A DNA stretch of 64,000 bases from Sipunculus nudus (GCA_026874595.1 CM049306.1:95597642-95661641), one strand, 5' to 3'; positions 32,532 to 44,411 are shown, counted from the stretch's first letter. The notes: generated by a model from the letters alone, not told the origin. Made by a program: numbers and translations.

Positions 32532-33018
32532 AATATATTATTTAATATAAATTTTACTTATTCTACATATTCTACATGAGAAAACAGGTAATGGGCCTAA
32601 GAGTTAAATGAAAGGATATATTTGAGAAGCAAAAATGTGTACATGTAATTAATAAACCTAAAAACAGTTTACCCATATGGTCAAATGAGATAAAAATTGA
32701 ATTCCAGGAAAGTTTTCCCAATACCTGATTATGTGCACCGGTGTTATGCAAGCAAACCTTAAGAGATATAAATGAAATGCTACAAAATATACACCAAACT
32801 GCGAGTTATATTTCATTAATATTTTTTTAAAGAATTTCATTGAGAAATTCAACGTTATTAAAAATTCAAGAAATAACAACTTCAAAACATTTTATTCATG
32901 GCCTAAAGAACCTCCTCTCATGCTATTAATGTATCTTTTATAAGATTTAAATAATTAAAATATGCAGCTGTATACTAAAGCATAGCTTGCTGAACACTTG
33001 CATTTAATCTACCAATAA

Positions 33019-34018
33019 ACAAGTGACCCAGGGATCATGGCGCTCAAATTTCTAGGAAGACATTCACAAAATGAATTTAATAATCTGAATGCCAAATTTT
33101 GTAGGTGGTACCCCAATTCAACTGAAAGGATACGGGTAACAGAGACCTTAGTTCAGGTTTCCAGGGAGAATTTTCATGGACGCTCCTGGACTTCAAGTCA
33201 GAAGGTTCTAGGTGCAGGACCTCGTTGGATGTTAAATAAGAAGTTTCTAGGCTGAATCTTAACGGACGACTGCATTTTTTTAAATGTCAAAATTTAAAAA
33301 TAAATACGTAAAAATTTGTAGAAAAAAATCCAGGTGGCGCCACCAGACTTCAGGAACTGATGAAACAGTCCATGATCAATATGCATGCAAAGAATCATGG
33401 TGTTCAATGCATTAGTTGTTCAGATACTGGAGATTTTGTATCATATTTTTAATTATTCTGGCGGGTACTTCTGTGCCCCGTACCTTGGAGGAAATGGGTA
33501 ACAGAAACATAATTTCAGGTTTCCATGAAGATTTTTTTGGACCTCTGGATTGGAAAGTTAGAAGTTTCTAGGTCCAATGGTTACGATTTGTGGCTGTTAA
33601 CAGATGATCAAATCATTGAAGGTCTTTGAAATAGAAAAAAATGCGTAAAATTTAGAGAAAAAAACAGGTGGTGCCACCAGAGTGGAGGAACTGATGAAAC
33701 ACACCATGATGAGAATGAATGCAAAGAACTATTGTGATCAATGTAGAAGTTGTTAAAATACTAGAGATTTTATATCAAATGTTCAATTCTTGCGGTGGGT
33801 AGTTAAGAACGCCAGAGCTTGGAGGATATGGGTTACAGAGACCTTATTTCAGGTTTCCAAGGAGATTTTCATGGACCTCCCTGCATATTAAGTAAAAAGA
33901 ATCCATGTCCGGAGGTTACAATGTTAGCCTGGATAACGCAAAGACAGAAGGACGAACAGACAACGGCCAAAGAGTGGTCGCCATAGCTCAGATGACTTTC
34001 AGTCAGCTGAGCTAAAAA
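33019..34018 (+). repeat. Hairpin-ended interspersed repeat, complete
   Basis: Starts ACAAGTGACCCAGGGATCAT and ends with the hairpin TAGCTCAG...CTGAGCTA (33,984-34,014) and an A-run. Two internal units with GGTGGCGCCACCAG (33,334) and GGTGGTGCCACCAG (33,667) are 333 bp apart. The matching block at 20,085-20,810 lacks it, giving an empty site. No protein is encoded; the frame at 33,037 is fortuitous. Confidence 0.85.
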
Positions 34019-34319
34019 CAGGATCGTTTATGAAGAGGTATCTTAATGCCATTAAACCCTGAAGTGTGTCACTGAGCACTTGTGTTAGAATCTCATATTT
34101 TATCATATAACTATCTTTTAAATATAATTAATAATTATAAACTGTAATATGGGGTGCATGGGATAAAAGACCTGACAATTTATTTTGTTGTAAAAAAAAA
34201 TACAAAATTTATCAACATCATCCGTGGCGGATCCATAAATTCGAGAACAGGGGGGCGCTAATAGGTTTTGTGGCTGATGGGTATTTTTAAAACTAAATTC
34301 CATAATCTTGTTTTGTAAA

Positions 34320-34530
34320 GTTAATATGTATATATACAGTCCAACCTGTCTGAACAACCTGTGAATTGCGGGCAACTGCATGCCTATTACGACGACTGGA
34401 TATCAGTCCCTTTCAAAATTCCAATATATTTTCTATAGACAAAACCTGTGAAAAACGACCATCTGGCTATTACGGATTATGGGCAGTTTTTCCCGACCAA
34501 AGTGATATATAGACCTACTTTATGACGGCA
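34320..34530. repeat. Probable dispersed repeat
   Basis: Text such as CCAACCTGTCTGAACAACC and AAAACCTGTGAAAAACGACC resembles 35,815-35,890 (ACCTGTCTAATACGACCACC). Probably end pieces of one transposon-like repeat common in marine invertebrates; the boundaries are not defined here. Confidence 0.4.
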
Positions 34531-36900
34531 TTCATTGAGCTACTCACTGACCAACGCTGGCCTGTGGGTTGAATGACCAGGCGTGAAGGTGCGGTCACTT
34601 GCACCGCTGTTTGTTATACTGGTGGTCGTTTTGGGGACCCTCGGCCGACCCTTGGCCCGGAGCCCGGGCTAGGCCACGTGAATGGCTTACACGAAGATAC
34701 ATGAAAGGAGGTCCCCCGAAGTTAATCTTTTACCTGTGACCCCAGTTGTTTGTCTTTGCTTCATTCAGTGTGACATGAAAGGCGTTCTAACAAAGAGTGG
34801 GTAATCTATGATGTTCGTATGAAGCAAGTGATGTTGGTAACCAGTGACGTCAGCAAACAATTTTGAGTCGTTCATATGGAGGTTTGTATAGCTGACAACG
34901 CGTTTATTTTATAACGCGGGGTTTATAGAAAGCGCATAGTTATTAAAAATGTTCTACTAGAGAAAAAAACAACTGCTCCCTGGCTATGAACGTGGCCTCC
35001 GCCGCCAATTTCTGACAGACATGTAGTTCTAAGAACTGATATGAAATCGTTCGAAATATCCCGACGGTCTGAAAATTTGCATGATCCGTAAGGCCTCTTT
35101 AATGGCTCGCTTGTATGCACGGTAGCCAGTCGGCAATATTCGGAAGAACTGCCGTCTAAGGCTATGCAAAGGAGTTGAAAAGAACCAATGACATGCCCTT
35201 TCTTCACTGAAACCGTGGTTACCAGTTCGGGTACATGTCTACTCCTATTTCTTCTGTCACCTGAACCAGCGCTCATGCAACAGTAGAGGTAAAAGCGACG
35301 AATAAATCAAAATTTGATGGTCATTCAACCAAAGGTTTAATGCAAATTTGGCAGCAACATCTCGTTATCTTTCATATTCGGGGGTTAAAAGGGTGGTAAA
35401 TAATGAGAGCATATTCACAAGCGCGATGTCAAATTCAATAACGCCGGTGTACATCTTATGTAAAAGAAACCCTGTATAATTAAAAACCAAAGGCTAAGAT
35501 TCTTGTTTATAATAACGAAAGCCTCATTAAAATTACAAACAAAAGTCCACCTGAATACGCGATCGGTTTCCGCGTCTTCAAATACTAAGTAATATTTTCA
35601 GATATATCGGTATGACAGATTTACCGATGATGTAAAGCGGACTGACATAGTCTATCATTGTCTTCCGTGTAAATGACCTGTGGGTTCTATAAATGTTGAC
35701 ATAAATAATCAAATAATCGAAACGGAGTCGTTTAAACGTGTTAACGTGGCAGCCCTACTAATATGAATGCTTCCGTCATACATGTAATCTACATTTGTGC
35801 AGTTACTTAATTATCAGAACCTGTCTAATACGACCACCTATTATGACCAATTGTGTGGAGTCCCTTGGGTGGTCGCATAAGACGGATTCGTCAATATATA
35901 TATGTATATATATAAGAACTACTCCCTTTTTTTTATTTTATCTATTTTCACCTTTTTTCCCCTTAAAATAAATTTTAGGTATATGGGGAGAATATGGGAA
36001 GGTGTGACCCAGCCATATTTTGATTTTTTTTTAATATGCAATGTAAAGAGGACATTTTGATGCACCTGCATGTCACATAAAATATATGCATTTTCTGTTG
36101 GGGTTCAGGGTACATTAAATTGTGGCCATCTTTAATATTTATATTTCTTCACAATAAGGATATTAACTGGAAAGTAAAATTTCCATCTATGTTTATAACT
36201 TACAAAATAAGTGACCTATCCATGAACTCTGTGTGACCTTAGTCGCATATTCATTCAATGAATTATTATGAGCAGAGCTGTTGGGAGCAACAAATCAAAA
36301 AGTTACCGCTGGCAAAGTAAACTGTCAATCACCCGACAAAGGGCAAGATCTGCATAATTTGGACGACTTTCCAAAACAGAACACGTGAGGTCTGTATGAG
36401 TACCCGTGTCTGCATGTTTTACGGGATATTTTTTATACAAAAGATAATAAATTCTAAGCCAAAGGTTGCAGGAGCCATTCCTCCGACTACCAAGTGAATA
36501 ATAATGTCCTACCTGGCACGTAATTTGAATGAGACAAATAATACAAAATATCGCAAGTCATTTTTTTTCATGTTTGAAATCGTTTCTAAGTTCACGACAT
36601 ACTCCATATTATGCTAATCAATGTTTTCCAATACGTAGATTGTACACAACAAAAGCAGAGTTTTTAAAATATTTTAATGACAATATTTCTCTTCCACATG
36701 AAATATGTACAGAGACTTTATAAAATAATAAAACACCCATATATGCAATCGGCAAGACTATTGAAAAGTATGAAATAACTATGGAAAAGTATTCAAAATA
36801 CGTAGTTTCATTTTAATCATATCATCACAATATTTATGACAAAATGTTCGGTTAAAACATTAAATGTTAGGGGTATTAAGTAGAAGTTCAGAAGGAGAGA
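34531..36900. other. No gene supported
   Basis: Contains a 117-codon minus frame (35,276-34,923) of no recognisable family and a short TA run near 35,895. I see no splice-bounded exon, so nothing is called. Confidence 0.4.
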
Positions 36901-36913
36901 TATCTATAATTGG

Positions 36914-37521
36914 TTGCTCAATAGAAAAGGAGACCAGAATCCCTGGTTGAAAAACTCGCGCCCTTCATCTATTTGTATGGCCACCTTAGGTCGCCTCCCT
37001 TCCTCCTTGTATATATCCTCCATGGCGGCTGCGACATCGGCGCCGTGTTTTGTCCTCACCAGGCGGGCGAAGACATACCTTGAGAGTGCATCGACTACCG
37101 TCGGGATAAAACGGTATCAACGGTTGATCCGTGCCTCATGGGACAAATCCGCCAGGTCAGCCTGTCACTGCTGGTCCACGACTTTGTCTTGCGGTGCGGG
37201 GCCGGGCCAAGCGTGTGAACGCCTCCTGAGCAGATAGGTACCTCTCCGCTTAAGCAGTTTCTCTTTCTGGGCTTTCTTCAGTCGCTGTTTGTTCCCGCTG
37301 AAAGCCGTGCCTGGATGTTTGGCGAGGTCAAACATAATGGCCAGCCTCTGCTTTTCCTTGAGTCTATTCCTTAGAAGAGCTTCTTCGAGTGTCACTCCTT
37401 GCCTTTCTTCTTCTTCTTGTCTTTCTCCCATTCTATTAGTGCGTTTTCGACCTCGTGTCGATCTTGTGCTAGTGCTGCCCTCTTTGCTCAGCGGAAGATT
37501 TTTTAGTGGGTCTTTGTTCAT
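36914..37521 (-). pseudogene. Polinton/Maverick integrase
   Basis: From 37,521 the minus strand has a basic leader, then AFSGNKQRLKKAQKEKLLK (helical DNA-binding region), QADLADLSHEARINR with the first catalytic Asp, YRFIPTVVDALSRYVFARLV, GADVAAAMEDIY and QIDEGREFFNQGF with the second Asp. These follow the retroviral-type integrase carried by Polintons. A TGA replaces the Trp expected before QADL (about 37,162) and another stop lies near 37,110. The region with the third catalytic residue is missing past 36,914. Inactive. Confidence 0.75.
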
Positions 37522-38345
37522 CCGATTAAAGGTCTCTTCATCTTTCTCTTCAAGGCCCCAAACTGTGACTTTATGGTGAAGTCTTCACTTACATTGTCGC
37601 TGTATTTGTAAGGCCACGGAACAGGCGGAGTAGTAGTTCTTGCTGCCATGGGGGGGGGGGGGGGGGGGGGGGGGGTCGTGTGCGCCTTAAGGGTCGTAGA
37701 TCGTGGTAGGAAACGGAGTTATACTAGCGGCCAGACGGGCAGCTTCCTTTCCTTTTTGGACCTGATGGTCGGGTCAAAAATACTAAGGGTCTCAGGTATG
37801 CAGTTCCAAAGCTCCAGGGCTAATACAGGATTCCAAGGATTCTTTTTGTCTCATTTAAGCCTGATTCCCCCACCCAACTCCATCCGGAGGATGAAATGAC
37901 AAACGCGAGAGGGATACACTTTGAACGAATTTGGAGAGTTATCCTTTATCTCCTCGTAAACCTCTTTGACGAGATTGATTTGTTTTGGTTTTTTTTAAGA
38001 CCCGCCTTCTCCAAAATTCCCTGGTGGTTTATGTTTTCTTTTTTTTAAATCGTTGCAAATTCCCCTGACTCTGCTGGCCCGGTGTTCTTTTTTCGACCTT
38101 TGCCATCCTTTGCCATCGTACTTACTTATTCATAATACACTATATTTGTTTTTTTTTCAACATTTATTTAGTAAAAGGTATTTTGCACCGGCAGTCCGAC
38201 CCTGGTCCCCAAAGTTTGGTTTGATATTGATAATCATGCGTCCGTGCTCAATCCTTTATCTCCTCGTAAACCTCTTTAACGAGATGTCTCATTATCTAGG
38301 TTATGGGTCTGCCTTTGGTCGTTGCAGTTCCTGATAATAACACAG
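37522..38345 (-). pseudogene. Unidentified decayed Polinton region
   Basis: Between integrase and ATPase the minus strand has protein-like patches, for example LVKEVYEEIKDNSPNSFKVY (about 37,970-37,915) and WNCIPETLSIFDPTIRSKKE (about 37,830-37,770), separated by stops. A 33-bp phrase encoding LVKEVYEEIKD occurs twice (37,944 and 38,252), perhaps a local duplication. A 26-base G-run (37,650-37,675) breaks it. I do not recognise the protein. Confidence 0.35.
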
Positions 38346-38355
38346 TAATGAGCAT

Positions 38356-38724
38356 TCATGAAAATATCCCGCCAACCCTTTCCCAGAAAGAGGTGTTTTG
38401 AACGATAAAGATCATGCAGGTATTCCTGTGATGGCTTTTCCGCATTAACCTCTGTGCCAGCAACTTGTTCTTACACATCTCGTGCTGCAGGTCATCAAAT
38501 TTAATCAGGGCTGGCTGGTCGGAAGTTCCCTTGGCTGCCTGGTTGGCGTTCTCGACTAGCCCGCGGATAAACTCGTGTACCAGCTTCACCCCCTACATGT
38601 CGTCGTACTTGTCTTGCCACTCGCTGTACACCACGGTAACTTTTTCTCCGGATAGGGCTCAATGTACTTCTAACCATAGATTTTCATGGCTAACTGGGAA
38701 TTCCCGGACTGCGAGGAACCAGCC
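38356..38724 (-). pseudogene. Polinton packaging ATPase (FtsK/A32-like)
   Basis: The minus strand reads MAGSSQSGNSQLAMKIYG, a P-loop in which the Lys is replaced by Asn, then, after a frame change, VTVVYSEWQDKYDDM, a TAG, LVHEFIRGLVENAN, the Walker B-like ALIKFDDLQHEM and QRLMRKSHHRNTCMIFIVQN. That order matches the DNA-packaging ATPase of Polintons and related viruses. The P-loop change, frameshift and TAG at about 38,595 make it inactive. It sits between the integrase and polymerase pieces on one strand. Confidence 0.7.
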
Positions 38725-39080
38725 ATAACCATAGTAAATGAAAAACTAGAAATTCAGGATCTCCACATTTTCGAGGATTAATCTGAGTACATGGGTAGAT
38801 TTCCTTTTCCTTCCCCTCCCTCTTCACACAGACCACCAGGGACTCAGTACCTTTACATTCGCCCTTCCTTATTCACTCGTTCTTACACTCTGTTACCTAA
38901 AAGACATACCGGCGCATCCCGAGACATAATGAAGAAGATTATGAGCAGTTTCACAACTTTATGTCATTTATGGAAGCGAGGGTCGATGTTAATTCTGCAG
39001 GGGTCCCTCATAGCGAACCTTCAGGGAGAGAGAGAGAGTTTTATATGTATTTATACAATTTTTTTGAGTGTAGCAAATTA

Positions 39081-40070
39081 ATCCTTGAAGACTATAAATG
39101 AAGATTTTGTCAACAATAATATAGTCGGTCTCATTAATGATTTCTGGTGTTATGTTTCTCAGACAGTCAATAAATTTGAATTTGTTGTCAGGGTCCTTGG
39201 CTTTAACCGTTTACCAGAACACGCAACTGCCTGTGGAAAGCTAACGTGATATAGCATAAATAAAATAAAGAGAATTAGCGTTTAAGTCCAGAATTGCCTC
39301 ACATTCGTTTTCACCACATCCGTGAGACTGGTTCCCCCCCCCCCTCCCCCCCCCCCCCCCGCATGTGGTCACGTATGAAAATGATAGACGGACCTCCTAC
39401 TAAGTTCCTTCCGATAATTGATTCCAAGTGCGGAAAATCCCTAAAGGGGAGACCTCTTCTTTCGCTGCCGCTTTGTACATCATATGTTGGGCGATGCGAG
39501 GCAGGGAACAGGTGTCTTTTAGCATCTTATGCTCCTTTTGGTATTTGTAGCCAGCTGCCTATCGCCTCAGCGAAAGGCTCTACGTCAAGCGTGTTGTAAT
39601 ATTTCAAAACGTCTCGAAAGCTGAAATCGATAACTGGTGTTCAAAGTGAAGTTTCTTTATTTCACTAAGGTGCTTGAAAACTTTCTGATTAGCTCGATGT
39701 TAATTTTGAATTTGGCCCCCATGTCGTCAAATATGTAATTAAGGTGTCTAAACGTTAGGTCCGGAGTGATGGTGCCAGTTGCTTTGAATCCAAATTTAAA
39801 GGAGAAGACCACGGTATACTGATCCCTCGCCCCATGGTTACCCCCATCCCGGAACATTGACCTTCGGTAGGCGTAAAAAAAATATATAATTTATGGGACA
39901 CGTGAGAATTCTAGTGTGCATATCCTTCCTTCAGGTCCTGAAACACCTGCCCGCAGTCATCGCATGTCAAAGCAGACGACCCATCTTCACGGACATCTCT
40001 CACAGGGAGCACACCCCTTCAACACAGATTTTGCTGGTTCTGGCACCCCTGAAAAGTTTCCCCGGGAAGG
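39081..40070 (-). pseudogene. Polinton-type DNA polymerase B, fragmentary (copy B)
   Basis: Reading minus-strand pieces in order: the CDDCG segment (about 39,965), a TVVFSFKFGFKATGTIT stretch (39,820-39,770), LDVEPFAEAIGSWL and LVGGPSIIFIRDHM (39,590-39,370), then LNANSLYFIYAISRQLPTG (about 39,290-39,235), equivalent to polymerase motif A with its D(A/S)xSLY-type block reading N-A-N-S-L-Y here. Replacement of the catalytic Asp by Asn, several stops, and a C11TC15 run at 39,334-39,360 inactivate it. Protein-primed PolB is the replicase of Polintons. Confidence 0.65.
39334..39360. repeat. Homopolymer C tract
   Basis: C11-T-C15 within polymerase remnant. With the G26 run at 37,650-37,675 it suggests homopolymer expansion in dead coding sequence; assembly error in such runs is possible. 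Confidence 0.8.
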
Positions 40071-40080
40071 AGAATGAATA

Positions 40081-40803
40081 ACAAGTGACCCATGGGTCAT
40101 GACGCTCAACTGACTGGGAAGAGATTTGCAAAAGGAAATTTTATCATCTGAATGGTAGTATATAACCATTCAACTGAAGCATCAAACAGATTAACCAACA
40201 GGCTGAGATTGTGTCTGTATTAATATATCTCAAAAATAGAGAAAAAATGCGTAAACTTTTAAAAAAAATACAGGTGGCTCCACCAGTCTGCAGAAACTAA
40301 AAAAAAATACTTAATGGTCTCTCAGTGTGTCAAGAATAAAGATTCTAGGTTCAGTCTTTACGATTTGTGCCCTGTTAACAGATGTTCACATTTTTAAACG
40401 TCTTAAAAATAGAGAAAAAAATTCGTAAAAAATCGAAAAATACAGGTGGCGCCACCAGTCTGCAGGAACTGATGTAAAATCTTATGATCAATATGTATGC
40501 CAAAAATCATGACTATCAGTGATGTAGTCAATGAGATATTGAAGTTTTTGTATGAAATTTTTTTACTATTCTGGGGGGTACTTTTGGGCTCCATAGCTCA
40601 AAGGATATGGGTAACAGAGACCTAATTCCAGGTTTCCAAGGGGATTTTTCATGGACCTCTATGGATGTAAAGTAAGAAGATTCCAGGTCCAGCGGTTACG
40701 ATTCGTGCCTTGTTAACGGACAGACGGCCGGATGGCCGGACGGACGACGGACAAAGTGTGATCGCTATAGCTCAGATGACTTACAGTCAGCTGAGCTAAA
40801 AAG
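40081..40803 (+). repeat. Hairpin-ended interspersed repeat with proven empty site
   Basis: Starts ACAAGTGACCCATGGGTCAT and ends with TAGCTCAG (40,768) and CTGAGCTA (ending 40,798) plus A-run, preceded by GACGG/CCGGACGG repeats. The partner block at 326-333 reads GAATAAAAGGGACATA without it. The first 35 bases contain GCTCAACTGAC, nearly the reverse complement of GTCAGCTGAGC at the end: subterminal inverted repeats. Two GGTGG(C/T)(G/T)CCACC boxes (40,271 and 40,444) are internal. Confidence 0.9.
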
Positions 40804-40868
40804 GACATACATGAATACTGCAGGTCTATTTATTACATGTAAATTGCCAGAAGAAACAACCTCAAATG

Positions 40869-40870
<2 letters not shown>

Positions 40871-40932
<62 letters not shown>
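40871..40932. repeat. (TA)n microsatellite
   Basis: About 60 bp of TA, at the position equivalent to 397-467. Confidence 0.95.
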
Positions 40933-40936
<4 letters not shown>

Positions 40937-41640
40937 TTATTTCATCAAAATAGGAAACAACAACAACAAACTTAATTCATAAATTAATATATCGAATTTG
41001 ACACAGTTCGCTTCTTAGAACGCGATATACCGTATTTCCTTGAATAGACGTCCGGGCGTTTATTTTTTTTCAGACGCTGCTTTTACCCGGCGTCTAAACA
41101 TGGCCGGTTTCTATTTAAGGCCGGAGTTTATTTTAAAAATATCAGTATCAGGCTCATCAGACAAAACTAAAAAAAAAGAACGCGTCAAAACAATAAACCT
41201 GTCGCTCACTACTTAGAAACACAAGTGAAAACATCGCCGGTACAAGGATTGTGTTTATACTTCAAATATGCCAGACCCTTTATCCATCCATGACACGGGT
41301 ACAATTTTATTATATTCAATACATTCATACACAAATAAAAATTGTGCGTTCATGATGTTGGCTACATTTTACTAATTTTTTTTACATGTTATACAGTGCT
41401 TGATTAATTTCTTTACGGTATCGTATGGATGGGTATAAGATATTTTATTACGTGAACAGTATAGCAAACTGTTATTAATATCACAGTTTTACATCAGTTT
41501 AAACAATCTTGCAAGCTGGTTAGTATTGATTCGCAAGAGTCAATAAAACTCAAGAGCTGTTCCCGCTTTAACCTGAATACTCGTACCTCTCCAGCGTTTG
41601 GATTCTGGTAAGCGTTGCCCTGACTTCCTGTCCTTTGATT

Positions 41641-42537
41641 TTAGTTTATTGGTGCAGCGCCCAACTGTAGGGTCTGTGGGGGAAAAATAATTTAATATTT
41701 GTTAACTGGTTGTGAAATGCACATGCAAATCGACAGTTTCAACGAAGACTTTTAATAAATACAAGCTATATAAAACGTCGTTTCATATATAAAAAAGGGA
41801 GAAAACTCGCTTTATTCATCACATTCGTTACAGATTTGTTGCATTTGTTCACACTGAATTAATAAGCGCACTTACCTTATAAATGGAGTTATCCTTTGCA
41901 CAGGGAGCTGTGAATTGTATCACTGAAGTTGATGGACAACCACCTGTTTCGGGCTGCCTTTTATTGCACTATCATGCATCTGTGGGCAATATATATATAT
42001 TTTTTAATTAGATGTAGACCAACGACATGAAGCTTCAAAGAAGAAGAAGATTATTTTAACGTATTCTTGAAAAATATTTGATATATATGATAAACCATGT
42101 AAGAGTGTTTAAGTTGTAGACCGTTATCACATGGATTATACGCTTTACAAATAACTTTCCTTTTATCCTTATATCTCGTTAAGAGTAAAAATAAGTAGAT
42201 AATACAATTAGTACTTACATCCAACTCAAAGGTGCAATTTCCTACCCCGTTCTTTTCCACGGAGACCACGTTGCGGCTGGTGTCACCAGATGGCGGCACC
42301 TGAGCTCTCTTCTGAAAACAACTAACTCTGAGCAGTTTTAAGTTCATTGAGCTCAGCCGCCATTATGGCCGAGTCTTCTTGCAACTTTTGGACAGTGCGG
42401 CTGTAAGAAGCATGTCGCTCCATACTTACCGTAGGCGACAGGTTTTTCGATGATTTCTTTCGGGGTGCCGGGAGTACACTGGCCTCCTCGACGCTCAAAC
42501 TGCTTGAGAAAAACAAGGTTCTCGAGGGGCGGCACAT
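41641..42537 (-). CDS. Unrecognised small protein gene, four exons, ~108 residues
   Basis: Gene model from splice signals: exon 1 coding 42,537-42,430 (MCRPSRTLFFSS..., donor GTAAGTATGG), exon 2 42,311-42,219 (acceptor TTGTTTTCAG, donor GTAAGTACT), exon 3 41,968-41,876 (acceptor ATGATAG, donor GTAAGTGCG), exon 4 41,673-41,641 (acceptor TTTCCCCCACAG; ends LQLGAAPIN, TAA). The coding parts are 108, 93, 93 and 33 bp, all multiples of three, so every intron is phase 0. An AATAAA overlaps the end of the frame. Exon 1 is Ser/Lys-rich and exon 2 has KRAQVPPSGDTSRNVVS; there is no signal peptide or membrane segment. Intron 1 (118 bp) is itself open for 35 codons with a coiled-coil look (VQKLQEDSAIMAAELNELK), so a retained-intron isoform is possible. 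Exon 3's acceptor is the weakest point. Function unknown. Confidence 0.6.
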
Positions 42538-42659
42538 CTCGCGACACCTTCCTGTACGCCATGCGTGGATGAATCGGAGGATACAAATTTAAAAACAGGG
42601 CACACAGGTTGTCTAGACCTAGATGCCGTCACCATAAGGTGCTCTTTCCCCTGCTTTTT

Positions 42660-42800
42660 GTACCGTTTCTTTCATTATTCACCGGCTGCTTTTGCCGAGT
42701 CCTTGTTCCGTTTTAGTTCCGGCTGACAAAACGAATCTACGCATGCAGATGCCAGTTACCGCTGCTATTGGTTGCAAACGACGCCTTACAGATTGGGCAG
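42660..42800 (-). promoter_or_regulatory. Likely promoter of the four-exon gene
   Basis: A less AT-rich stretch upstream of exon 1 with an inverted CCAAT box (CTATTGGTTG, 42,757-42,766). No TATA box is evident. Position relative to a well-formed first exon is the main support. Confidence 0.4.
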
Positions 42801-42849
42801 TGAAACAGATAAAGATAACAAAGAGCAAACGATATAAAAATGACACATG

Positions 42850-44400
42850 TCCCACATGCTTCTAATCCATTCATCTCTGTCCTATATTTTATGTGTCATC
42901 TCGACCCCAATATAATCACATTTACAACAACACACAGTTTAATTGTGACAGCGACAACATTGTCCCCGCCTCCTGTTAGCTGTCAGTTTCAAATCTACCA
43001 AAATTCCATTCCTACAGGAAGAAGCACGTTCACTCTACCCTAGCCGCCGACGGCGACGCAACAGGTTTCAGATTTCTGTTGCGTCGCCGGCCCACCAAAG
43101 GGCTAACTGGGGTTATAGCACGATACGATCTGTTACTCTTAGAAAGGAAATTGAATAAAAATATTTCCTGTGGTTTTAACAAACCAATGTTCACATAATG
43201 TTGTATGTCGAAAGGCCTGTAATAAAAAATAACCATTCTGGAAGCATGAAGCACCCGTAACATCAACAACTGATATCATTTGTCCAGAGAGAATTGAAGC
43301 ATTAACAGCCCCGGTAGACATCTTGCATTTGGTGGCATTCCTGTATGCCTTTATGCCTGTGTACTATTATGTTCATAATTTAACTTCCTTGGTGCAAAAT
43401 AGGGCTGATAACAGAACAGTAATGTTTTACAGTGGTCAAATATACAATGCACGTAGATGTACTGAACATTAATCACTGGATATATGTTAAATCTCACAGT
43501 TGTGTATGGAGTGTTATAATCACAGTTAACTGCAGGTGCAATCTATGGACTCCACATTGCGTCAGTCACTGAAAAAAGCAATTGAGGAGTTCATTCTTAT
43601 GGGCTAACTCTACCCCTGTGGCCTGACTACATCTGTCAAACCACGAGACAAAACAATAATATTTACATCTCTCTCTGGTTTGCTTAATTCCAACTTGTAA
43701 AGTTGAAAAGTCAAGTCTTTCTGAACACACACAGACAAAACAAAATGCCGCCGGTTGACAGCGTGACCCGTCTCTGCGATCTGACCATATCTGTCAAGAA
43801 CCGGAGACAAAAAACATTTTCTGACAAACCCCCACGTCCCAGTAAACATCTCTACCTTGCAGCATACCGCTCATCCGGTCGGGCATCACAAAACATTTGT
43901 CAAAAACAACTCCGACGAAAGACACTTTACTCGGTGCGTCGAACATTGTCCTACAAAAATATATATCATGCCCCTATCCGTTCACCAAAAAAATCGCAGA
44001 CACCAATAAATCTCCAGCCACGCTTACCCGCACACCGCCGTTTTGTTCTGTCTATTATGCTCTCTAGGGGCACCGTCTAAAGAACACAGTTCCATTTGAA
44101 TGTTTCTGTTCAGAAACACCTTGCAGGTACAGCTGTTAAAATAGATACCGCAAAACAGTACCGGCACTCACGCCGATATATATGCTCACAGAAGAAATAA
44201 AATACCGCAACACTAAACATTTAAGAAACACGCACACATATCGCTAACAATACACGCTACTTGGTCACGGCCTGGCAACCGCTCGCTCTGCTCACGAACG
44301 CCACTCAGGTGGAAGCATACACACGACATGACGCGCGTATAGCCCCGGCCACCCATACCTGCATACAGTATGGTTCATTGGATCTACAGTGTACTCGTTC
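42850..44400. other. Intergenic DNA with a perfect hairpin; no gene supported
   Basis: A 125-codon plus frame (43,703-44,080) overlaps a 79-codon minus frame; neither is recognisable. Perfect 14-bp inverted arms CGGCGACGCAACAG (43,051-43,064) and CTGTTGCGTCGCCG (43,076-43,089) enclose an 11-nt loop. Confidence 0.45.
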
Positions 44401-44411
44401 TTAGGACGCAG

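Larger units (their letters stand above)
39757..41525. repeat. Duplicated block, copy B (partner 1-1,050)
   Basis: Carries the same sequence as 1-1,050 plus an inserted hairpin-ended repeat at 40,081-40,803. The match ends where the downstream flank of the small four-exon gene begins. Confidence 0.85.

Noticed and set aside
34923-35276. 117-codon minus frame
   Set aside because: No recognisable motif, no splice or promoter context, no paralogue in the window.
37648-37899. Open frame beginning with a poly-Gly run
   Set aside because: The run is a 26-base G homopolymer in decayed Polinton sequence.
43610-44080. Overlapping plus and minus open frames of 125 and 79 codons
   Set aside because: Neither shows family motifs or splice structure, and they overlap on opposite strands.
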